A DNA stretch of 14,906 nucleotides from Desulfobacterales bacterium (GTDB lineage: Bacteria; Desulfobacterota; Desulfobacteria; Desulfobacterales; RPRI01), in contig JAGVOC010000069.1 of the NCBI GenBank assembly GCA_020052975.1, positions 1 to 14,906 of the forward strand, read 5' to 3'. This document shows, piece after piece, positions 6,985 through 14,494 of this stretch (the stretch's first letter is position 1; every line of letters begins with the position of its first letter). A program made the position numbers and the translations under genes. Below the pieces are notes generated by a model, which worked only from the letters and a program-made list of their open reading frames with translations, was not told where the DNA came from and did not search any database.

Positions 6985-7673
6985 TGGGAACGGATAATTT
7001 GTTTCATAAGAGGCGCGAACGACGTGCGAGGGAACTGATGCGTATCCAGAAAATCCGTGCTGCATATGATGTTATTCTGATCTTGTGCGAAGGCACAAAG
7101 ACGGAGCCGAATTATTTCAAGGGACTGAGGTCGCACTTGCGTTTAAATAAAGAGAGTATCGTCATCCCTAAACGGTTCAAAGGAAATGATCCTCTGAGCC
7201 TCGTCTACACTGCCGAAGAGGAGTTTATCAAGGAACTGAAAGGGGACCCGGAAAAGCAAGGGTATGACCACGTATTTGTGGTTTTCGACAAAGACAGTCA
7301 TACAACTTACAACGATGCGCTCCAAAAGATAGACGGGTTGAGTAAAAGATATAAAGACAAGTTCAAAGCCATTGTATCCATACCCTGCTTCGAGTTCTGG
7401 CTTTTCCTGCATTTTAAAGATGCAACACGCCCTTACGCTGCATCGGGCAATAATTCTATCTGTGACAATGTCGTGCGTGACTTGAAAGTTCATGTTCCTG
7501 ACTACGAGAAGGGAAGTCGCACGGTATTTGAAATGACATATCCGGCGGTTGAGCAAGCGGTAAGTCGCGCTCAATTACTTGAGAGGCGACATGAGGGCGT
7601 CGGAACAGACAATCCGTCCACGAAGGTACATCATCTTGTCTTATACCTGCAAAACTTTAAGGCTAAAACTTGA
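6984..7673 (+). CDS. rloB: RloB/AbiLii-like protein, predicted nuclease partner of RloA
   Basis: 229 residues, RloB family (PF13707). A very basic N-terminus (RRERRAREL) leads to VILILCEGTKTEPNYFKGL, with E36 and E41, the family hallmark. A second acidic motif, VFVVFDKD with D102 and D104, follows, and then the conserved IPCFEFWLFLHF segment. The EGxxTE plus DxD arrangement resembles a TOPRIM-like metal site, so nucleic-acid cleavage controlled by the RloA ATPase is the likely role (inference). ATG 6984 sits inside the rloA stop (TGATG). A second dead mod start begins 35 bases after the stop. Confidence 0.88.
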   Translation: MGTDNLFHKRRERRARELMRIQKIRAAYDVILILCEGTKTEPNYFKGLRSHLRLNKESIVIPKRFKGNDPLSLVYTAEEEFIKELKGDPEKQGYDHVFVVFDKDSHTTYNDALQKIDGLSKRYKDKFKAIVSIPCFEFWLFLHFKDATRPYAASGNNSICDNVVRDLKVHVPDYEKGSRTVFEMTYPAVEQAVSRAQLLERRHEGVGTDNPSTKVHHLVLYLQNFKAKT

Positions 7674-7707
7674 AATATTCATTTCCGTCACAAAAGAAAC
7701 AGATCAC

Positions 7708-7762
7708 ATGACGCAAAAAAACCCAACTTGAACTTACATGGATAGGGAAGGACGAGCAGCAT
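7708..7762 (+). pseudogene. Dead copy of the Mod methylase 5' end (remnant 2)
   Basis: ATG 7708 begins MTQKNPT then hits TGA because of a one-base frameshift in the A-run. In the shifted frame from 7724 the sequence reads QLELTWIGKDEQ, matching the start of the intact mod gene (QKLELTWIGKEKQ) and remnant 1 (QKLELTWIGKDE). The shifted frame stays open to TGA 7802-7804 but the residues after about 7762 no longer resemble Mod. It lies directly after rloB, in the same relative place as remnant 1 after the AlbA_2 gene. Confidence 0.8.
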
Positions 7763-7800
7763 CTGGATGCCGATTTGTTTATGCCTTTAAGGGGAAACAT

Positions 7801-7905
7801 ATGATAGAGCCAATTATTACTTGTCCGAAATGCAAGGTAGAAATTAAAATAACTGAATCGCTTGCGGCGCTATGCAGAGGCGACAGAAAACCGCTATGCA
7901 AATAA
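7801..7905 (+). pseudogene. DUF2130-like N-terminal stub (34 codons)
   Basis: ATG 7801 has a good AAGGGG ribosome site at 7789-7794 and reads MIEPIITCPKCKVEIKITES and LAA before diverging to a stop at 7903-7905. CPKC-x-EI-x-TESLAA is the opening expected of DUF2130 proteins, several-hundred-residue coiled-coil proteins common in genomic islands. Only about 23 codons look native; the last 11 (LCRGDRKPLCK) are in a different frame of the Shedu start region. It could still be translated as a short zinc-knuckle peptide coupled to the next gene. It is most simply the truncated remains of a former cargo gene. Confidence 0.5.
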
Positions 7906-8876
7906 TAAAAACAAAGAACGGCATCGATTACCTTATCGAAATTCTGAAAGATAAGGCACGAACTGTTACCCGCGCCGCTTTTTGGAAAATACCACATCAT
8001 ACACAAGAAGAAGATGTTCGTCTAAAAATTTGGCGGAGTACAAAGACCTCAGGGCAGACTGAGACTCTTGAACGTGGTACGCCAAAAAGCAAATTAACGC
8101 TTGATAATGATGAATTCAAAGCGCTGCTTAGTTTCATAGAGGATAATTATGAGCCTTTTAAACAAGGCGTAAAACGATATATACCGATTGACCAAAAGTT
8201 TGACCCGGTAAGTTTGACGCATTTAAAAGCGATATTTGATAATCCGGACAAAAATAAAGTTCTTGATTTCATTGCAACAAATAGCATTTTGCCGGATGAT
8301 TTGATTGCAGGTTTGCAGAGTCAGGCGAGAATAAAGGCAGTAAACGAATTCGAGATGATGTTGAATCAGAACTTGGTTGAGCAGAAGTGGCAGGAATGGT
8401 TCACAAGGAACGCCTGGGTTTTGGGAAGCGAGTTTGTAAAAATTTTGGATGAAAGAGAAATAGACACGGACAATATTGCAGATTATCTGATGGAGGCATA
8501 TGACGGTTTTTTGGATATTATTGAAATCAAGAGACCCGATAGCAGCCTGAAGTTTTGGGCTGATGCACTTGACCACGACAATTACGTTCCTTCAACAGAT
8601 ATCATAAAGGCGATAACGCAAGCGACAACATATATCTATGAAGTAGAGAGGGAAGCCAATAGCGTGAAGTTCCTTGCGCGGGTAGGCAACGTCAAAACGA
8701 TTAAGCCGAGGTGCATCTTGATATTTGGACGGTCTTACAATTGGAATGATGTACAAAAAGCGGCATATAGGATTTTGAATTCGAGCTATCACAATTTGAC
8801 CATAATGACATATGATCATGTTTTAGACAGGGCAAAGAGGATATTAGAGATCGATGAAGGTGTTGAGCCATTTTAG
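7872..8876 (+). CDS. Shedu-type DUF4263 nuclease
   Basis: 334 residues. The N-terminal half (about 10-150) begins NGIDYLIEILKDKARTVTRA and is not recognised beyond this family. The C-terminal half (about 155-330) is DUF4263: LVEQKWQEWFTRNAWVLGSE, then YDGFLDIIEIKRP with D215, E218 and K220 as the PD-(D/E)XK metal site. The conserved IKAITQATTYIYEVER helix, PRCILIFGR and the closing LTIMTYDHVLDRAKRIL follow. Shedu (SduA) proteins defend against phage as single-gene nucleases. ATG 7896 (MQIIKTKNG) is an alternative start that would avoid most of the overlap with the upstream DUF2130 stub; neither start has a strong ribosome site. The mod gene starts 34 bases later, so it may be co-transcribed with the restriction genes. 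Confidence 0.85.
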   Translation: MQRRQKTAMQIIKTKNGIDYLIEILKDKARTVTRAAFWKIPHHTQEEDVRLKIWRSTKTSGQTETLERGTPKSKLTLDNDEFKALLSFIEDNYEPFKQGVKRYIPIDQKFDPVSLTHLKAIFDNPDKNKVLDFIATNSILPDDLIAGLQSQARIKAVNEFEMMLNQNLVEQKWQEWFTRNAWVLGSEFVKILDEREIDTDNIADYLMEAYDGFLDIIEIKRPDSSLKFWADALDHDNYVPSTDIIKAITQATTYIYEVEREANSVKFLARVGNVKTIKPRCILIFGRSYNWNDVQKAAYRILNSSYHNLTIMTYDHVLDRAKRILEIDEGVEPF

Positions 8877-8910
8877 TAAATTAGACTTACAGTAATAGCC
8901 GATTAAAGCT

Positions 8911-10572
8911 ATGACCAACAAAAAACAAAAACTTGAACTCACATGGATAGGCAAGGAGAAACAGCCGAGGCTTGAGCCGAGGATATTGATTGAAGACCCG
9001 GAAAAGTCTTACGGCAATAAAAATGCAGAGAACATACTTATCTACGGCGACAATCTACTTGCCCTTAAAGCCCTTGAGCAGGATTTTGAAGGGCAGATAA
9101 AGTGCGGATTTCTTGACCCACCCTTCAACACGGGGAGTGCATTCACTCATTACAACGACGGGCTGGAGCATTCCATCTGGCTATCGTTAATGCGCGACCG
9201 CTTGCAGATAATTAGAAAGCTTCTTTCTCAGGATGGCTTGCTTTTTGTTCAAATCGATTATAGAGAGGGAGCAAGGCTTAAACTATTGCTTGACGAAATT
9301 TTTGGAGAGACGTGCTTCAAAAATGAAATCATCGTCCGACGTGGCACAAAAAATGTTCAATCGCAGTTTGATACTATAGATGCTTTATCGACAGGACATG
9401 ATTCAATACTTCTTTATGCAAAAGATGCCGAAACAAGACTGCCTAAACTTCAAGCTTTGCAGTCTGACTTAGAACCGGGCAAATGGGATACGTTTTGGCG
9501 GGGAACTGACAGGCCAACTATGAGATACGAGTTATTTGGGATCACTCCTGAGCGTGGTCAATGGCGTTGGAGTGAAGAAAGAGCCAAGAGAGCTAAAATA
9601 AATTATGAAGGGTACTTGGCAGAATTTGCAGAGTCAATGACTCTGGATGATTATTATGGCCTAAAGCTTCAAGAATCTGGGATAGAATATAATTTTGTTA
9701 GACTGGGCCCGGATAAAACGGTGCAGTATTATGTTTCACCCCGGAACTATAAAATATTGTCAGATGTTTGGATGGATCTGAGGACTTCGGGAAAGGCAAC
9801 AGATTTTTCTCACGAAAAGCATGAAGATTTACTTGAACGGATCATCAGATGGACAACTCAGCAAGGTGATCTTGTCCTCGATTCCTTTGGCGGTTCTGGT
9901 ACCACCGGCGCTGTCGCCCACAAAATGGGCCGGCGGTGGATCATGATAGAGCTTGGCGAACATTGTCATACCCATTGTCTGCCTCGGTTGAAAAAGGTTG
10001 TTGACGGCACAGATCAGGGCGGTATCTCCAAAGCTGTGAACTGGCAGGGCGGAGGCGGATTTAAATACTACTACCTCGCGCCGAGCTTGCTTAAACAGGA
10101 CAAATACGGCAACTGGATAATTGACGAACGGTATAACGCCGACATGCTTGCCGCTGCAATGGCAAAGCATGAGGGATTCAAATATTCGCCTGACGAATAT
10201 ATCTACTGGAAACAGGGCAGATCAACGGAGAAAGACTATATCTTCACCACAACGAACTTTATCACTGTTGAGTTTCTCGATAAAATTAATGAGGAGATGC
10301 AACCTGACGAAAGCCTGCTTATCTGCTGTAAGTCATTTTCAAAGGCATGTAGCAATCGCTATCCAAATATCACAGTCAGGAAAATACCGAATATGCTTTT
10401 AGGGCGATGTGAATTTGGCAAAGAGGATTACAGCCTGAATATAATCAATATGCCGGTGGAGGAGAATGAGGCGGAAGTTGAATCTGTTAAAATTATAACT
10501 GCTCCGTCAAAGAAAAAGAAAAGCAAAGAGCAACATAGCCTTTTTCAGAAGGAAGAAGCTGATGAAAAATAG
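8911..10572 (+). CDS. Adenine-specific DNA methyltransferase, Mod-like beta class
   Basis: 553 residues; predicted S-adenosylmethionine-dependent N6-adenine methylase. Motif order is beta-class: the catalytic DPPF-NTG at 69-75 comes before the cofactor-binding DSFGGSGTT at 324-332. The opening LELTWIGKEKQPRLEPRILI and NILIYGDNLLALKALEQDF are typical of the Mod-like COG2189 group. The segment of about 95-300 between the motifs probably carries target recognition. After motif I comes the family tail GGISKAVNWQGGGGFKYYYL. The end is lysine-rich. The cofactor motif has Gly where Ala is commoner (FGGSGTT for FAGSGTT), which this group tolerates. There is no strong ribosome site at ATG 8911, so coupling to upstream translation is possible. 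Its 3' end overlaps the DUF1016 gene by 11 bases. Two dead copies of its 5' end lie upstream. Confidence 0.92.
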   Translation: MTNKKQKLELTWIGKEKQPRLEPRILIEDPEKSYGNKNAENILIYGDNLLALKALEQDFEGQIKCGFLDPPFNTGSAFTHYNDGLEHSIWLSLMRDRLQIIRKLLSQDGLLFVQIDYREGARLKLLLDEIFGETCFKNEIIVRRGTKNVQSQFDTIDALSTGHDSILLYAKDAETRLPKLQALQSDLEPGKWDTFWRGTDRPTMRYELFGITPERGQWRWSEERAKRAKINYEGYLAEFAESMTLDDYYGLKLQESGIEYNFVRLGPDKTVQYYVSPRNYKILSDVWMDLRTSGKATDFSHEKHEDLLERIIRWTTQQGDLVLDSFGGSGTTGAVAHKMGRRWIMIELGEHCHTHCLPRLKKVVDGTDQGGISKAVNWQGGGGFKYYYLAPSLLKQDKYGNWIIDERYNADMLAAAMAKHEGFKYSPDEYIYWKQGRSTEKDYIFTTTNFITVEFLDKINEEMQPDESLLICCKSFSKACSNRYPNITVRKIPNMLLGRCEFGKEDYSLNIINMPVEENEAEVESVKIITAPSKKKKSKEQHSLFQKEEADEK

Positions 10573-11662
10573 TCCAGCATTGCTCATTGACAATACTTAC
10601 AAAAGCATAAAGACAATTCTTGAGAAGGCGCGATCAAAGTCTTTTAAGGCTGTGAATACCCTCATGGTTCAGGCTTATTGGCATATCGGAAGGGTGATTG
10701 TTGAGGGCGAACAGAGAGGCAAGACAAGAGCTGAGTATGGGGAATACCTGATAAAGGAACTGTCCGAACGACTTACGAATGAATTCGGCATGGGCTATAC
10801 AATTTCAAATCTCAAATATTTCAGGCAGTTTTATCTCTCATTTACAATTAGCCACGCGGTGCGTGGCCAATCTCAGAGGACTAAAAAAGGTCACGCAATG
10901 CGTGACGAATTGCCGATCATAAGGCCGGAACTTTCATGGACACATTATCGCTTGCTGTTGAAAGTGGAACGTCCAGACGCGCGAAACTTTTATCTTGAAG
11001 AATGTATTAACAGCAACTGGAGCACAAGAGAACTTGAGCGACAGATTTGCTCATTGCTGTTTGAACGGCTTGCATTAAGCAGGGACAAAAAAGGAGTGCT
11101 TGAACTTGCAAAGAAGGGACACCATATTGCCGCTCCTTCCGACATTGTAAAAGACCCTTATGTGCTTGAATTCCTCGGATTAGAAAAGCATGAGAAGCAT
11201 TTGGAGAAAGATATAGAACAGGCATTGATAGACAAACTCCAGCAATTTCTGCTTGAGCTTGGGAAAGGGTTTTCGTTTGTCGCGCGTCAACAGCGGATTA
11301 CGCTTGATGGGGACCATTTCTATATTGATCTTGTTTTTTATAACAGACTGACACGCTGTTATGTGCTGATAGACCTGAAAGTAGGGAAACTGACCCATCA
11401 GGATATCGGACAAATGCAAATGTATGTCAATTATTACAAAAGAACCCAGATGATAGATGGAGAAAATGAACCTATCGGCATTCTCCTTTGTGCCGAAAAA
11501 AACAAAGCTGTTGTAAAGTTCACCTTACCGGAAGGACAAAAGCAGATATATATTTCCAAATATATCTCTTATCTGCCGACAGAAGAAGAGTTGAGGTCTG
11601 AAATTATGCGTGAAAAAGAATTGATTGAAATGGAAATGAAACTGAGCAAGGACAAAAAATGA
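10562..11662 (+). CDS. DUF1016/YhcG-family PD-(D/E)XK nuclease
   Basis: 366 residues. The N-terminal DUF1016 domain (about 10-170) contains AYWHIGRVIVEGEQRGKTRA, NLKYFRQFYL and LSWTHYRLLLKVE. The C-terminal nuclease domain (about 195-345) has DHFYIDLVFYNR with D256 and VLIDLKVGKLTHQDIGQMQ with D271 and K273; most relatives have ELK where this protein has DLK. Function in the family is unproven: a predicted Holliday-junction-resolvase-like nuclease often found in restriction loci. AAGGAAG at 10549-10555 gives ATG 10562 a good ribosome site. It overlaps mod by 11 bases and the Res start by 4 (ATGA), so the three are almost certainly one translational unit. About 18 residues near 97-115 come from two short palindromes inserted in frame. 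Confidence 0.9.
   Translation: MKNSPALLIDNTYKSIKTILEKARSKSFKAVNTLMVQAYWHIGRVIVEGEQRGKTRAEYGEYLIKELSERLTNEFGMGYTISNLKYFRQFYLSFTISHAVRGQSQRTKKGHAMRDELPIIRPELSWTHYRLLLKVERPDARNFYLEECINSNWSTRELERQICSLLFERLALSRDKKGVLELAKKGHHIAAPSDIVKDPYVLEFLGLEKHEKHLEKDIEQALIDKLQQFLLELGKGFSFVARQQRITLDGDHFYIDLVFYNRLTRCYVLIDLKVGKLTHQDIGQMQMYVNYYKRTQMIDGENEPIGILLCAEKNKAVVKFTLPEGQKQIYISKYISYLPTEEELRSEIMREKELIEMEMKLSKDKK
10851..10906. repeat. Pair of perfect short palindromes inside the DUF1016 gene
   Basis: GCCACGC-GGT-GCGTGGC (10851-10867) and GTCACGC-AAT-GCGTGAC (10890-10906) are two perfect 7-base-arm hairpins separated by 22 bases. They encode SHAVRGQS and GHAMRDEL, so the peptide motif HA-x-R is duplicated. The segment sits between YFRQFYLSF and LSWTHYRLL, which are close together in most family members, so it looks like an expanded insertion. 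Confidence 0.75.
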
Positions 11663-14376
11663 ATCGCATAGCCAATTCCATTAAGAACAGATTAAGTCTT
11701 CGGCCTCCACAGGCAGAGAGTCTGAATATATTGGCGGAGTTGGTTGATAGACTGACTTTGAAAAAACACCCCCCCAACCCCTCTCAAGAGGGGAATTCCA
11801 CCGCTAACGCATCCGAAGGGACTTTTCTTAAAGAGCAGTTGGAAATAGTAAAAAGTTCTTACCCTATCTGCACGGACTTTGAAAGAAATTTTCCTTCAAT
11901 CTGCTTTGCACTGGCAACCGGGGTTGGTAAGACGCGGCTAATGGGCGCATTTGTCGCCTACCTCTATCTGGCTAAGGGGATAAAGAATTTCTTTGTTTTG
12001 GCCCCGAATCTGACAATCTACGATAAACTGATTAATGACTTCTCTGTTTCTGCACATCCTAAATATGTTTTTCAGGGGATCGGAGAATTTGTCCATAATC
12101 AGCCCGTCATAATTACGGGAGATAATTACACTAATGCAAAGCTCTTTGATTCCGATGTCCACATCAATATATTCAATATCTCAAAAATAAACGCAGAGAC
12201 AAGAAGCGGCAATGCCCCACGCATAAAGAGGCTGTCGGAGTTTCTTGGGGAGTCATATTTTAACTACCTCTCTAATTTGGATGATCTTGTTCTCCTGATG
12301 GACGAGTCCCACCACTACCGCGCCGACAGGGGCATGGAAGTGATAAACGAACTAAACCCCATAATCGGACTTGAACTTACAGCAACTCCGAAGATTGAGC
12401 GGAGCGGAGGAGCTATCAAATTCAAGAACGTAGTCTATGAATATTCTCTTGCAAAAGCTATTCGAGACGGTTTTGTAAAAGAGCCAGCCGTTGCCACAAG
12501 AAGGGATTTTGACCCCTCTCATTATTCACCGGAGGAACTGGATAGAATTAAGCTTGAAGACGGAGTCCGTATACATGAAGACACAAAGGTTGCCCTTGAT
12601 ATTTATGCCCGTGACAACAAGGTCAATACAGTAAAGCCTTTTGTGCTCGTAGTGGCCCAGAACACTGAACATGCTGGAAGACTTATGGAGTTGATTGTAT
12701 CGAGAGCCTTCTTTGATGGATATTATGCCGATAAGGTAATGGAGATACACTCCAACCAATCGGGAGAAGAGAAGGACGAGAATATAGCAAAGCTTGTATC
12801 CCTTGAAAACCCATTAAACAAGATTGAGATTGTCATCCACGTAAATATGCTAAAAGAAGGATGGGACGTAACGAATCTCTATACGATTATCCCCTTGAGG
12901 ACGGCGGCATCTATGACGCTGAGGGAGCAGACCATTGGAAGGGGATTACGACTGCCCTATGGAAAGAGGACGGGGCATATCAAGGCTGATAAGCTCACGA
13001 TTGTTGCACATGACAGGTTTCAGGAAATCATTGATGAAGCCAACAAACCCGATTCAATTATAAGAAGGGAAAACATCATAGAGATAAATGTGGATGAGAT
13101 AAGCCAATCCAAAGAGGTGGTCACCTCGGTTTCATCGATTGAAAAGAAATTCAGAGAAGAACAGGAACGGATTGACCTGATAGCCGAGCCGCTGGAAAAG
13201 TATCAGGCACAGGCAAGTTTGGATGTCCATAAAACACTTGTATCCATTCTGCCGGAGTTTAGCGATAGTGTTAAAAATATTGCTGAACTTACCGGGAAAG
13301 AAATCAAACAGGCTGCTATTGAGAAGGTAAGGGAAAGAATAGAAAGCTCTCCTCAGCAGAAGATGTTTGTAAAAGAGCTGATTGAGGAGATAGAGCGATC
13401 TTACGATGAAATCGTATCTGCATTTACTGAAAACATTATAGAGATTCCCCGGATAGTCATCCAGCAGAGCAATCAGGTAAGGTCATATTTCAGAGACTTT
13501 GATTTGGACACAAGCAGATTAAATTATCAGCCCGTGTCCGAGGAGATATTGAGAAGGACCCTCAGAGGGAATGAGACCGATATCGTAATTGGACAAGGCA
13601 GGATAGTCATTGACAGCCCGGAGAATATCATAGTCAATGAGCTAATCAACTATCCTGAGATAGACTATGACGAACAGGCGGATTTATTATTCAAGCTTGC
13701 ACGGCAAACGGCAGACAAGTTCAGAAGCTATCTCGATGATAATGGACTAATGAATGTGGTCCAGTATCACAAACGGGATATCGGGGGATTTATCTATGCA
13801 CAGATGCTTGAGCATTTCGAGGTTGAGGCGCCAAGCTATGAGAAGCCGATAATAAAGCCCTTTACGACAATTGAAGAGCATAATTTCGAGAAATATACCA
13901 GGGACAGCATCCATCACTTCAGGGATACGATTACCCCGACAAATACAATCCCCGCAAAGGTATTCAGCGGATTCAGGAAGGCCTGTCATGACAAGTATAA
14001 ATTCGATACCAAGACCGAGAAAGACTTCGCAATAATACTGGAAGATGAGGGGGCGGTGACAAAGTGGTTAAGACCCTCACGCAGACAGTTCAAAATCTAC
14101 TGGGACAAAAACTCAAGGCAATATCACCCCGACTTCGTAGCCGAGACAAAGGACGCCATATACCTTATAGAGACAAAAAAAGAAGGGGATATGAAAACCA
14201 ATGAGGTGCAGGAGAAAGCAGCGGCTGCCCTTGAGTTCTGTAAACACGCAACGGAATTCAATCTGAGTAATGGCAAGAAGCCATGGAAATATGTCCTAAT
14301 ACCGCATAATGCTGTTCTGGCAAATATGAGCTTCGAGTATTTGACAAAGGCATATGAGATTAGGGAATCGCATTGA
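11659..14376 (+). CDS. Res-like helicase-nuclease (type III restriction subunit family)
   Basis: 905 residues. Superfamily 2 helicase core: Walker A ATGVGKTRL (K near 90), DESHH at 215-219, LTATP at 240-244, an AQNTEHAGRLMEL segment beginning the second RecA lobe, and motif VI EQTIGRGLR at 423-431. A long middle region (about 460-780) has coiled-coil stretches. The C-terminal PD-(D/E)XK nuclease has HPDFVAE (P824, D825) and YLIETKKE (E838, K840), as in COG3587/type III Res proteins. It likely translocates on and cuts DNA, with Mod giving self-protection. Start ATG 11659 overlaps the DUF1016 stop as ATGA; AAGGA at 11648-11652 is the ribosome site. Residues about 36-46 are encoded by an inserted palindromic repeat. 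All catalytic residues are present, so the enzyme looks functional. Confidence 0.92.
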   Translation: MNRIANSIKNRLSLRPPQAESLNILAELVDRLTLKKHPPNPSQEGNSTANASEGTFLKEQLEIVKSSYPICTDFERNFPSICFALATGVGKTRLMGAFVAYLYLAKGIKNFFVLAPNLTIYDKLINDFSVSAHPKYVFQGIGEFVHNQPVIITGDNYTNAKLFDSDVHINIFNISKINAETRSGNAPRIKRLSEFLGESYFNYLSNLDDLVLLMDESHHYRADRGMEVINELNPIIGLELTATPKIERSGGAIKFKNVVYEYSLAKAIRDGFVKEPAVATRRDFDPSHYSPEELDRIKLEDGVRIHEDTKVALDIYARDNKVNTVKPFVLVVAQNTEHAGRLMELIVSRAFFDGYYADKVMEIHSNQSGEEKDENIAKLVSLENPLNKIEIVIHVNMLKEGWDVTNLYTIIPLRTAASMTLREQTIGRGLRLPYGKRTGHIKADKLTIVAHDRFQEIIDEANKPDSIIRRENIIEINVDEISQSKEVVTSVSSIEKKFREEQERIDLIAEPLEKYQAQASLDVHKTLVSILPEFSDSVKNIAELTGKEIKQAAIEKVRERIESSPQQKMFVKELIEEIERSYDEIVSAFTENIIEIPRIVIQQSNQVRSYFRDFDLDTSRLNYQPVSEEILRRTLRGNETDIVIGQGRIVIDSPENIIVNELINYPEIDYDEQADLLFKLARQTADKFRSYLDDNGLMNVVQYHKRDIGGFIYAQMLEHFEVEAPSYEKPIIKPFTTIEEHNFEKYTRDSIHHFRDTITPTNTIPAKVFSGFRKACHDKYKFDTKTEKDFAIILEDEGAVTKWLRPSRRQFKIYWDKNSRQYHPDFVAETKDAIYLIETKKEGDMKTNEVQEKAAAALEFCKHATEFNLSNGKKPWKYVLIPHNAVLANMSFEYLTKAYEIRESH
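11766..11797. repeat. Palindromic repeat inside the Res gene
   Basis: CCCCTCT-CA-AGAGGGG (11778-11793) is a perfect 7-base-arm palindrome preceded by a C-rich run and followed by AATTCC. In frame it gives HPPNPSQEGN, a low-complexity peptide typical of dispersed short repeats. It lies between the N-terminal helix and the Walker A region, where the remaining sequence resumes normally with LKEQLEIVKSSYPICTDFE. Confidence 0.65.
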
Positions 14377-14494
14377 ACGGATAATTACCGGAGCCTGATT
14401 TTCATGAGGAACATGGAGTAATGGCGGTCGATTTTTATCAGGTTAGGTTTATTCAATTTTTCTTCATGATCATGCCGATGACGCTTTCTCCTGA
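14377..14494. other. Convergent intergenic region
   Basis: 118 bases separate the Res stop from the stop of the convergent acyltransferase. No strong GC hairpin followed by a T-run is visible; the only symmetry is the 10-base palindrome CATGATCATG at 14465-14474. No RNA gene or attachment site is recognised. Confidence 0.4.

Noticed and set aside
7143..7574. 143-codon minus-strand open frame opposite rloB
   Set aside because: It lies entirely within the strongly motif-supported rloB on the plus strand and has no recognisable domain; a shadow frame.
1084..10572. DISARM class 1 (SNF2-like DrmD plus adenine methylase)
   Set aside because: No DrmA, DrmB or DrmC gene is present, and the methylase is of the Mod/COG2189 type next to Res.
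8911..14376. Plain canonical type III restriction-modification locus
   Set aside because: Mod and Res are present, but a DUF1016 nuclease is translationally locked between them and an SNF2 helicase belongs to the same block, so a plain type III label would mislead.
14465..14474. 10-base palindrome CATGATCATG as terminator or operator
   Set aside because: AT-rich, no loop or T-run, and a palindrome of this length is expected by chance in a window this size.
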